16,749 bases of DNA from an uncultured Prevotella sp. (GTDB lineage Bacteria > Bacteroidota > Bacteroidia > Bacteroidales > Bacteroidaceae): NCBI GenBank assembly GCA_900542795.1, contig UQPD01000043.1, positions 1-16,749 of the forward strand, read 5' to 3'. The translations under genes were made by a program, and so were the position numbers. The notes under the pieces were generated by a model. The model saw only the letters and a program-made list of their open reading frames with translations. It was not told the DNA's origin and did no database searches. This document shows positions 1-7,024 of the stretch, one piece after another. Positions within the stretch are counted from its first letter, which is position 1, and each line of letters begins with the position of its first letter.

Positions 1-34
1 CTCCCTCTCACTCTCATACCTGGCTACCTTATAT

Positions 35-50
35 CACCCCTAACGGGGTG
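35..50. other. Short perfect hairpin downstream of the GLUG gene
   Basis: CACCCC and GGGGTG form a 6-bp stem around a TAAC loop. It lies about 75 bp past the stop codon of the minus-strand GLUG-repeat gene. No U-run follows on the minus strand, and the A-run at 63-69 is not adjacent to the stem. It could be a weak terminator or an mRNA 3' structure for that gene, but this is not a confident terminator call. Nothing else recognisable was seen in 1-124. Confidence 0.25.
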
Positions 51-124
51 AGGCTAGCGCGTAAAAAAATTCCTGATAAAATTATCAAATCTCATGCAGA
101 ACATTTTTGCGGATTTTGAACACC

Positions 125-3100
125 CTACTTATTTAGTGTTTTTCCATCAACTCCAAAGTGATGTCCTTCTGGAGTGACGATAATGATTTCTCCGTTTTTA
201 AGTAGTTTGCGTACTTTTTGCTGACGTGGATTGTTGAGGAGGTTGCTGATGCCTGAGGGAACGTCAAGATCGTTGGGAAGATTCTCCTTGATAGTCCAAC
301 GCAAGTAAGGGTATCCCTCGTTTATGTCGGCACGTCTGCCCCACAAATTTTCGAAGTCCCAACCCGTGAAGGTGGTGATGCGCTTCATCTCTTCGGTGCT
401 ACAAGGCGTGTCGAGAGCATCGTCAGAGAGTCCGCTGGTTTCCTTATCAAAGTAGTTGCCCGCATTGTCGGGAGTAGGGTAGCCGTTGCAGCGCAAGCCA
501 GCGATGTCAGCTTCCGTACCCACAACTTTTCCTGTGGCATAAGAAGAGCGTACGTAGCTCCAAGCTTTGCCACCTACCAAGCCAGCCACGGCAGAACCTG
601 TGCCTGTTACATTGCCGCGAGCGTAGCAATGCGTGGTGGTTACATCCAATTGTCCAACAAGTCCGCCCACGTTGTTATTACCCCAAACACTGCCTTCGGC
701 ATAACTTTCGGTGAGGTTTACACCAACGCTGTTTCCAACGAGTCCGCCCACACAGTTGCCAGTAGCCACAACATTGCCACTTGCTGTGCAGCGTGTAACT
801 GCTTTCATTGAATTCCAAAAGCTTTTGGTTGCAGAGCCTATGAGTCCGCCCACTTCGTTGTTACCCTTAACATTGCCTGTAGCATAGGCAAGTTCGATAT
901 CGTCGATGTGCTGCCCAACAAGTCCGCCCACGCAGTCGCCGCCTTCAACATCGCCTGTGGCATAACAGCTCTTTGCGGAGCCTTTACCAGCCAAGCCACC
1001 TACATATTTACCATGAGGTGCAATAACGTTGCCTGTAGCATGCGAGTTCTTAAGGTCGAAACCTATGCCAACAAGTCCACCCACGTACACTTCGTTATTA
1101 GCTGCACTTTCGCCCGCATATTGCACATTACCTTGGGCATAGCAGTTGGTAATTTCGTTGCCATTTCCGCCAACGAGTCCACCCACATATTGCTGTCCGC
1201 TCACGTTGCCCGTGGCATAGCATTGGGTGTGTTTGCGACCAATGCCTGTGAGTCCCCCCACATTCTTTAATCCACTTACGTTACCCTTGGCGTAACAAGA
1301 GTCAGCGTTAATCTCATAGTTTATGGCACCGCCCGTGAGTCCGCCCACGTTTTCTTTGCCCACAACGTTTCCTGTGGCATAACATTGGTTGAGGTTGAAT
1401 GCTTTGCCAACAAGTCCGCCCACATTCGTGGCTTGTGGTGCGTTGACATCGCCTTGGGCATAACATTGAATGAGATTAGATGCTTCGCCAGCCAAACCAC
1501 CGCAAGCCCAACCCTCATTGTTGTTGGAGGTTACGTTGCCTGTAGCATAGCAGTTGAGCAACACACCGCGTGTGCTTTTACCAACGAGTCCGCCCACATT
1601 GGCAAATCCCTGAACAGTTACCGAGGCATGGCAATTACGCAAAGTGTCGGTGTCAGTGGGCATTTCAGAGTAGCCAATGAGTCCACCTGTACTCATGCCG
1701 TGGCGATTTTCGTGTGAGGTGACGCTGCCCTTGCTGCTGCAGTTGCTCACGAAGCCAAGATTGTGTCCAATGAGTGCGCCTATGTCGCTAAGGTTCTTTG
1801 TTTCAACAAAGCCTTCTACGTGGCAATTATCTACCAACCCTTTGTTTTTGCCAGCCAACAAACCTACATAGCCGTAGGTGTTGCTGTTGTCGCAGTCTGC
1901 TGTGCGCAACACTGCCGAGGCTGTAATATACACATTGCTCACTTTTGCCTCTGCGCCTAAGTAGCCAAAGAGCCCTTGCTGAATGCCTTCGTAGTTGCCC
2001 AAATCGGTTGTATTGTCGCAGAGTTGATAAAGCCCCGAAATGGTGTGTCCTTGTCCGTCGAAGGTTCCGTTGAATGTGTGGGTATAGGTTTGTCCCACTG
2101 AGGGCCAAGGCACAGCTTGTATGCATTTGCCCCAATACCTCCAGTCGGTAGTGTCGTTGAGTGCGATGTCGGCACCTAATTTCACTGTTTTACCCGTAAA
2201 GTCTGTTGCCTCTTGCACGCCCTCAATGCCACGTGTCATGATGGATAAACCTAACAACTGCTCTTTAGTTTTGATGACATAGCTGGTGGCAAAGGGATTT
2301 TGAAAAGGTTTGAGGTCGTAGCTAAAGGTGTCGAGCCACTTGGCGTGGAGGGTGATGTTGTTGTTGAGGTTGTTGTCGAAGTTGAACACTTGTGTGTGTG
2401 CTGCATCAGTGTACCATCCAGCAAACACCTTGTTGTCGAGTTGTGGAGCTACGGGTGCTGCAATTTTGCTATCTTCTAAAATGCTTTGTGCCGTTACGGG
2501 CGATCCGCCTTGGCTGTTAAAGGTTACCTTGTAAGGAGGTGTGAAGCCTGCTTCTGTGGCAAGGTATTTTCCCTCCTTGTGGTTGAAGTAGTTTAGCTGC
2601 AATGGGTGAGTAGCGTTCCATTGGTCAACCCAATAGTTAAAGATGTTAGCCAATTCCTTGCTTTGCAAATAAGTCGTTGAACGTCCACCAAAAATGTTTA
2701 CCTGATCGGGATTGGTGGAGTAGGCATATACGTTAGCATCGAAGTAGGTATTGAAGAGGCGTTCGTATTCCCTCAAGGGTACGAAGCATTCCTCTTTTTC
2801 GAAAGTGCCTGTAAAGATGAAGTTGGCAATGGTGTCGTTGCTCCATGTCTCACCTCCTATGTAGTTTTGGTCACCCACGATGGCTGAGGCGTATGCTTGT
2901 CCCTTGATGTGAGCAGAACTGGCACAGTTAAGGATGTTGGTGTTTCCTTCAAGGGCAATTTGTCCTAAGATGCCTCCAGCTGCCCATTCGGTGCTCTCAA
3001 CTTGTCCCGAAGTCCAACATTGTGCAATGTTAACATTGCGCGACCTGCGTGCCGAACTGCCAGCCAAAATGCCGATGTTGCCTTTAACGGTTTTTGCCCA

Positions 3101-4963
3101 TACGTTGGTAACGCCCAAATTCTTGATGGTGGCACCATGGTTGAGCACGCCAAAGAAGCCCATATCATCATAGTGGCTATTGATGTACATGTTGCGCACT
3201 TCGTGATAGTCGCCATCGTAACAACCGCGGAAGGTGAAGGCACTGCCGTTGTCCTCGCCCATGTTGTTGCGATTAGCACCTTGCCCAATGGGAATCCATT
3301 CGGTGGGCATCTCTTCGTTCCATTGTGCTTGGGGCAGATTGAGGTCGATGTTAGCCGTTTGCTGGATGTACTGACCACGGAAGTCCCATCCCAAGTTGCT
3401 CAGTTGCGCAAAACTGCGTAGGTGCTCTTTGGTGTTTATGAGGTAGGGATGTTCTTTTGTTCCATCGCCACCACCTATGTAGTTAGTAAGGTCGTTGCTT
3501 TTCACCCCAGTAGGGATGGGGTAATTACCTGGGCGATAGGTCCATGTGCTTGTTCCCATCCATGCGGCAACCATGTTGAGTGTGTCAACAAACTCTTGGC
3601 TTTGCATTTGTTGTGTAGTTTTGGGGATAGAGCCTCCTTTTGTGCGTAGGTTGACGTCAGCAATGGGATTATTGGTGCTGTTGTATGAGCAAAAAAGAGT
3701 ACGCGAACTATTAGGCGATTCGTTCCAATAGGTGGAAAGAAAGCCTGCTAGTGAAGCTTGGTCGTCGGAACCTGTGCATCTGCCCGTGCCAAAACAATTG
3801 ATGGTAACGCCAGGATTATCGTTCAAAATTTCTCCCCAGTTGCTACTGCCTACACCATTTTCGCCTACAAAGGCAGAAGCTGTGCAGCCCCAGCCTCCTA
3901 CTGTGACATTGCCTGTGCAATAGCACGACTCAATGCGACCTACGTTGCAAGCAACAAAGCCTGCGGCACTTTTGGGCGAGGTAACGTTGCCCGTAGAGTA
4001 GCACTCGCGTATGATGCCATCGTTGTTCGAAACAAAACCTGCACAATCGAAGCTGGCATATTTGTAGGCACTGTTTGTTACCTCCACATTGGCCCAACAG
4101 CGCTCTATGAGTGCACCATCAACTTGTTCTCCGCAAAAACCGCCTGCGCGGTATTGAGTTACGTGGCATTTGCCCTCGGCATGGCTGTCGCGAATAATGG
4201 CCTTGGCTCCAATGTTGCTTCCTACCAAAACGCCTGCCACGCGTGTTCCCTTAGCGGTAGCATTGGCTGCGCAGAACTCCACAATGCCTCCATTGTTTAA
4301 GCCCACAATGGCACCGCATGGTCCACTCTCAACAGAGCCTACAAAGCCTGTCACAGAGCAGTGACTGATGGTTCCGCCTCGGTTAATGGCAGCAATACCG
4401 CCAATGGCTACGGCACCTATTATAGTGTCGTTCTCTAACTTTAGATTGCTAATGGATCCTCCATCCACATAGCCGAACAAGCCTTTGTTCCATCCCGAAA
4501 AGTCAAGTCGGATGTCGCTGGTGGGGTCATCTATGTCTACTTTTCCAAAATCGGGCACTTGGTTGTAATAGAGATTATGTATGGTGTGCCCTGCACCATC
4601 AAAGTGCCCTCTAAAGTAGAGTGTGTCTGAGCTCCACTCCCATGCTCCCAACTGTTTATAGAAAATGCCACTAATGGGAGTCCACTGCTTTTTTTCGGCA
4701 CTGGGTTTCGACGCATCGCTCATAAACAAGTCTGCATCCAAGCGGATGTGTTTGTCCTTAAAGTCTTCGCCTGCATTTACTCTTTCAGCCAGACCTGCCA
4801 ATTGGTTGGCTGTTTTAATAAGGAAAGGATCGGATACAGAACCTGTCCCTTGGAGGTTCTTATCTATTTCTCCGTTCCAAATCTCCTGTGCTTGTGTAGG
4901 CAAGGAGGATATTGCCAGGCAACAATAAAATGCTGCAAGGAGTGTGTGAAGTAGTATTCTCAT
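125..4963 (-). CDS. Large exported GLUG-repeat / InlB-type repeat protein (1612 aa)
   Basis: This is a predicted secreted or cell-surface protein of unknown ligand. The N-terminus (MRILLHTLLAAFYCCLAISS, then LPTQAQ) is a classic signal peptide, with likely cleavage after TQA near residue 25. Three beta-helix-type blocks follow: about 28-490, 491-805 and 880-1540. Blocks one and two open with a G-x-G-T/S-x-x-x-P-(F/Y)-L-I signature. A single Listeria-Bacteroides (InlB B-type) repeat lies at about 808-876, with the hallmarks VTFNSQGG and FAGWYTD and ending LHAKW. Block three holds roughly 16 tandem GLUG-type units of the form VGGLVGx(n)CYATGNV, spaced 20-30 residues. The C-terminal tail (KLLKNGEIIIVTPEG, then GVDGKTLN) resembles the short C-terminal end common on Bacteroidales secreted proteins; whether it is a sorting signal is inference. 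GLUG and InlB repeats are known from adhesin-like surface proteins. It is divergent from the membrane AraC-type regulator at 5204, a plausible controller. The substrate or partner cannot be read from the sequence. Confidence 0.88.
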   Translation of the reverse strand: MRILLHTLLAAFYCCLAISSLPTQAQEIWNGEIDKNLQGTGSVSDPFLIKTANQLAGLAERVNAGEDFKDKHIRLDADLFMSDASKPSAEKKQWTPISGIFYKQLGAWEWSSDTLYFRGHFDGAGHTIHNLYYNQVPDFGKVDIDDPTSDIRLDFSGWNKGLFGYVDGGSISNLKLENDTIIGAVAIGGIAAINRGGTISHCSVTGFVGSVESGPCGAIVGLNNGGIVEFCAANATAKGTRVAGVLVGSNIGAKAIIRDSHAEGKCHVTQYRAGGFCGEQVDGALIERCWANVEVTNSAYKYASFDCAGFVSNNDGIIRECYSTGNVTSPKSAAGFVACNVGRIESCYCTGNVTVGGWGCTASAFVGENGVGSSNWGEILNDNPGVTINCFGTGRCTGSDDQASLAGFLSTYWNESPNSSRTLFCSYNSTNNPIADVNLRTKGGSIPKTTQQMQSQEFVDTLNMVAAWMGTSTWTYRPGNYPIPTGVKSNDLTNYIGGGDGTKEHPYLINTKEHLRSFAQLSNLGWDFRGQYIQQTANIDLNLPQAQWNEEMPTEWIPIGQGANRNNMGEDNGSAFTFRGCYDGDYHEVRNMYINSHYDDMGFFGVLNHGATIKNLGVTNVWAKTVKGNIGILAGSSARRSRNVNIAQCWTSGQVESTEWAAGGILGQIALEGNTNILNCASSAHIKGQAYASAIVGDQNYIGGETWSNDTIANFIFTGTFEKEECFVPLREYERLFNTYFDANVYAYSTNPDQVNIFGGRSTTYLQSKELANIFNYWVDQWNATHPLQLNYFNHKEGKYLATEAGFTPPYKVTFNSQGGSPVTAQSILEDSKIAAPVAPQLDNKVFAGWYTDAAHTQVFNFDNNLNNNITLHAKWLDTFSYDLKPFQNPFATSYVIKTKEQLLGLSIMTRGIEGVQEATDFTGKTVKLGADIALNDTTDWRYWGKCIQAVPWPSVGQTYTHTFNGTFDGQGHTISGLYQLCDNTTDLGNYEGIQQGLFGYLGAEAKVSNVYITASAVLRTADCDNSNTYGYVGLLAGKNKGLVDNCHVEGFVETKNLSDIGALIGHNLGFVSNCSSKGSVTSHENRHGMSTGGLIGYSEMPTDTDTLRNCHASVTVQGFANVGGLVGKSTRGVLLNCYATGNVTSNNNEGWACGGLAGEASNLIQCYAQGDVNAPQATNVGGLVGKAFNLNQCYATGNVVGKENVGGLTGGAINYEINADSCYAKGNVSGLKNVGGLTGIGRKHTQCYATGNVSGQQYVGGLVGGNGNEITNCYAQGNVQYAGESAANNEVYVGGLVGIGFDLKNSHATGNVIAPHGKYVGGLAGKGSAKSCYATGDVEGGDCVGGLVGQHIDDIELAYATGNVKGNNEVGGLIGSATKSFWNSMKAVTRCTASGNVVATGNCVGGLVGNSVGVNLTESYAEGSVWGNNNVGGLVGQLDVTTTHCYARGNVTGTGSAVAGLVGGKAWSYVRSSYATGKVVGTEADIAGLRCNGYPTPDNAGNYFDKETSGLSDDALDTPCSTEEMKRITTFTGWDFENLWGRRADINEGYPYLRWTIKENLPNDLDVPSGISNLLNNPRQQKVRKLLKNGEIIIVTPEGHHFGVDGKTLNK

Positions 4964-5002
4964 AACGTTTAGGTTTTAGTAATATGAGGTATGTTTTGCT
5001 TA

Positions 5003-5010
5003 CAAATATA
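5003..5010 (-). promoter_or_regulatory. Bacteroidetes-type -7 box (TATATTTG) for the GLUG gene
   Basis: On the minus strand TATATTTG matches the Bacteroidetes consensus TAnnTTTG exactly. It sits about 40 bp upstream of the ATG at 4963. A TTTG lies at 5037-5040, but its spacing (26 bp) is longer than the usual 19-21 bp, so the -33 element is uncertain. Confidence 0.5.
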
Positions 5011-5160
5011 GGGAATGCTGTGTAACCATTTATGTGCAAAATGGCTGAGTATGAATGTTTTGTACGTTTTGACGCTTGTTTTTTACGCAATGAAGCATTG
5101 TTTAGAACAGGGGAATGGAAGTTTTTGAAACAAAAAGCTGACTTTTTAGAACTTTCTAAG

Positions 5161-5168
5161 TAATTTTG
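5161..5168 (+). promoter_or_regulatory. Bacteroidetes-type -7 box (TAATTTTG) for the AraC-type gene
   Basis: TAATTTTG matches TAnnTTTG and lies 35 bp before the ATG at 5204. No well-spaced -33 TTTG is evident. Together with the opposing box at 5003-5010 it makes 4964-5203 a divergent promoter region between the surface-protein gene and the regulator gene. No clear palindromic operator was seen in it. Confidence 0.4.
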
Positions 5169-5203
5169 AACCCGATGAAACATTAACAATCTAAAAAAGC
5201 GAC

Positions 5204-6304
5204 ATGCATACTGAAATATCCATGCGGCTTCGTGACTTTTCGTGCGGGCTGTTTTTTATGTTCCAAATATTGGGTACCATTGCCTTGTATATTAAGGGGC
5301 GCCATCATCAATTGCAGCGCTCTGCTTTCTACTTCATGCTCTATTTGCTATTGATAAGTCTGTTTGAATTTTACGTATTCTTTATACACAACTTCTTGGG
5401 CAAAAACGAAATACCTATTACCGATATGCTGCAGATGACGGTTGTGCCTTTGGCATTATTGCTCCTTTATCGATTGACGCATTTGCAGAGTATGCGCCCT
5501 TTGCTTGCAATCGTTAATTTTGCGCCTTACATGGTGGGGCTTACGGCATATATCGTTAAGCCCATGCTTGTTATCTACGATAGCATCATGCTGATGGCTT
5601 TTTTACACTCCATTTTCGTTATCTCTTATGGCTTTGTGGCAGTGCGGCAGTTCAATAAGCAGTTGGTAGCTAATTTTTCGTCAGACGATAAACTATCATT
5701 GCGTTGGATGCGTTTGTTTTGGTTCCTATATGTAGCTTTGGCTGTAGTGTGGTTTATTGCCACCAAGAGCGACAGTCCTTATGGAGCTGCAGTCTATAAT
5801 GTGCTATGTTCCATTATTTTGGGCCTATTGTGTTACTTTGTGTATCGGCAAGAGGATATGCTCGAATTATTGACGGCAACGAGTAAGGAAGAAAATGTAA
5901 GTGTTGAAATGTCTGCAGAGCATGCTGTCGAAACTACGGAGTGTATTGAATCTGCCAGCAATTTGCCTCGTTATCATTTTGATGAGGCATTCGAGCATGT
6001 TTTTAGTAGTAAGCGCATTTATTTAAACCCACAACTAAACATCAATGATTTGGCGCAAGAGTTGGGTACCAATCGAACTTATGTGTCTAACTACATCAAT
6101 CAGCAGTTAAACACCACGTTCTATGAGTATGTTAATAATTGGCGTGTGAAGCATGCCATGACTTTGCTTGCGTCTACCGACCTATCGTTGCAGGAAGTTG
6201 CTAACCAATCGGGCTTTAACTCCATCAGCAGTTTCCGTCGATATTTTGTTAGCAAAATGGGACAAACTCCTTCGGCTTATAAAAAAATGCTGCGGAGGAA
6301 GTAG
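5204..6304 (+). CDS. Seven-helix membrane protein fused to an AraC-family DNA-binding domain (366 aa)
   Basis: This is a predicted membrane-anchored transcription regulator. The N-terminal part shows seven hydrophobic segments at about 12-31, 41-63, 76-92, 99-119, 122-146, 169-187 and 194-214, with a sensor-like arrangement and no periplasmic domain. After a polar linker (about 215-255), residues 260-366 form an AraC/XylS domain. Its first helix-turn-helix is around LNINDLAQELGTNRTYVSNY (278-297). The second is around SLQEVANQSGFNS (328-340), followed by the conserved FRRYF...G.TPSAYKK ending. Such 7TM-AraC proteins are common in Bacteroidales; their signals are mostly unknown. The first ATG is used here; ATG 5222 (MRLRDF) is an alternative. 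It is divergent from the GLUG-repeat gene, so control of that gene or of itself is a reasonable inference. The 3' end lies 40 bp before the first tRNA-like direct repeat. Confidence 0.92.
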   Translation: MHTEISMRLRDFSCGLFFMFQILGTIALYIKGRHHQLQRSAFYFMLYLLLISLFEFYVFFIHNFLGKNEIPITDMLQMTVVPLALLLLYRLTHLQSMRPLLAIVNFAPYMVGLTAYIVKPMLVIYDSIMLMAFLHSIFVISYGFVAVRQFNKQLVANFSSDDKLSLRWMRLFWFLYVALAVVWFIATKSDSPYGAAVYNVLCSIILGLLCYFVYRQEDMLELLTATSKEENVSVEMSAEHAVETTECIESASNLPRYHFDEAFEHVFSSKRIYLNPQLNINDLAQELGTNRTYVSNYINQQLNTTFYEYVNNWRVKHAMTLLASTDLSLQEVANQSGFNSISSFRRYFVSKMGQTPSAYKKMLRRK

Positions 6305-6349
6305 TAGTGTATTCTCTATAAAATAATCATTTGTTTCCCCGAAAAAACC

Positions 6350-6383
6350 AAAAAAGCAACCTACGCCGAGGCATAAGTTGCTA
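6350..6383 (-). terminator. Rho-independent terminator after the tRNA-like sequence (copy 1)
   Basis: On the minus strand AGCAACTTATGCC and GGCGTAGGTTGCT pair over 13 positions with two G-U wobbles (6356-6383) around a very short loop. A run of six U follows (6350-6355). It stands just downstream of the tRNA-like sequence at 6395-6455 and would end a minus-strand transcript. Confidence 0.7.
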
Positions 6384-6394
6384 TGTTAGAAGTG

Positions 6395-6455
6395 TGGACC
6401 AGCTAAGGCTTGAACATAGGACCTCCAGATTATGAGACCAATAGAATGATAGTCC
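6395..6455 (-). pseudogene. Degenerate tRNA-Met(CAT)-like sequence, D-arm missing (copy 1)
   Basis: The minus strand reads as a 61-nt tRNA-like sequence. The 5' GGACTAT pairs with the 3' CTGGTCC at 6 of 7 positions. The anticodon loop is CTCATAA (anticodon CAT), followed by a variable segment AGGTC. The T-arm is CTATG-TTCAAGC-CTTAG with 4 of 5 stem pairs and a canonical TTCAAGC loop, then discriminator A. The D-arm is reduced to about ten bases with no AGCTC...GG signature. The anticodon stem is weak (three G-U pairs and one mismatch). No CCA is encoded. It is probably a tRNA-derived attachment-site remnant, though a functional tRNA-like small RNA cannot be excluded. A TATAAT on the minus strand (6469-6474) lies 13 bp upstream of its first base. 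Confidence 0.6.
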
Positions 6456-6563
6456 GTGACATTTCGTTATTATAAACTTTTGTTGATAATCAGCGAGTTA
6501 TCTCTATTTGATATCTTGTGGCATACCATTGAATGTCCATGACTCAAACAGTTGGTTTACGCA

Positions 6564-6799
6564 GAAACAGGTGGATGAAACAGCCAGTTTGCCATCCGGA
6601 GTTATGCTAAGTACCCTTTTTGCTTTTCATAAGCTATATTGTTGTCGTAAGTACCTTGTGTTTTTGCGACAAAATAAGGTTATTAGTAGATGTAGATTTC
6701 TTATTGACGTTATAACCAATTATTTGTTGTATAAATGCTCTTTTTTGATATATTTCATCTTGATTCTCTGGGTTTATTTGTACCTTTACACTGAAAGGA
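6564..6799. other. Non-coding stretch between repeat copy 1 and the XRE gene
   Basis: It is AT-rich with no credible gene. It opens with GAAACAGG, so that the repeat end plus this sequence reads TTTACGCAGAAAC, echoing TTTACGTAGAAAC just left of repeat copy 2. Its last 40 bp hold the candidate XRE promoter. Confidence 0.5.
6760..6788 (+). promoter_or_regulatory. Candidate promoter of the XRE-AlbA_2 operon
   Basis: TTG at 6760-6762 and TACCTTTA at 6781-6788 (near TAnnTTTG, last base A) are 18 bp apart, close to Bacteroidetes spacing. An AAAGGA purine run follows at 6794-6799, so the 5' leader would be short. Confidence 0.35.
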
Positions 6800-6808
6800 A
6801 TGTCTTTT

Positions 6809-7024
6809 ATGGAAGAAGAAATGATTAACAGGCTGAAGATTGTGCTTGCCGAAGAGCAAAAAAGTAGTAAGTGGCTGGCAGAGCAATTAGGAAAAGACAG
6901 GGCTACTGTCTCCAAATGGGGGACGAATACCATGCAGCCTGACGCAAGAAACCTCTTGCGAATAGCAGAAGCTTTGAATATGGATGCAGGTAGACTGCTC
7001 AACCAAAAACACTTGAAAAAATGA
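6809..7024 (+). CDS. Small XRE/Cro-CI-family helix-turn-helix regulator (71 aa)
   Basis: This is a DNA-binding protein consisting of little more than one XRE-type helix-turn-helix: INRLKIVLAEEQKSSKWLAE, then QLGKDRATVSKW, then NLLRIAEALNMDAGRLL. I chose ATG 6809 because AAAGGA at 6794-6799 is 9 bp upstream of it; the alternative ATG at 6800 directly abuts that purine run, leaving no spacing. The stop codon overlaps the next gene's start (ATGA at 7021-7024), implying translational coupling and joint function with the AlbA_2-type protein. Autoregulation is typical for such one-domain regulators but is inferred here. Confidence 0.85.
   Translation: MEEEMINRLKIVLAEEQKSSKWLAEQLGKDRATVSKWGTNTMQPDARNLLRIAEALNMDAGRLLNQKHLKK

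Larger units (their letters stand above)
6345..6563 (-). repeat. Direct repeat copy 1 (219 bp) with tRNA-like sequence and terminator
   Basis: This copy matches 13126-13344 at a constant offset of 6781 bp. I read one difference, C at 6515 versus T at 13296. The match stops at 6344 (A vs G) on the left and 6564 (G vs T) on the right. Read on the minus strand it holds, in order, about 105 bp of leader, a tRNA-Met-like sequence and an intrinsic terminator. It starts 40 bp after the AraC-type gene and ends 245 bp before the XRE gene. Confidence 0.95.

Noticed and set aside
629..1270. Plus-strand open frames inside the GLUG gene giving repeated NKSAH/NESAH peptides
   Set aside because: They are antisense shadows of the repeated GTGGGCGGACT-type codons of the minus-strand GLUG units. 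They have no start signals and the minus-strand product is clearly real.
6508..6828. Plus-strand open frame of 106 codons from repeat copy 1 across the XRE promoter
   Set aside because: It begins inside the direct repeat and overlaps the XRE start in another frame. Its composition (many Y, L, I, C) looks like translated AT-rich non-coding DNA.
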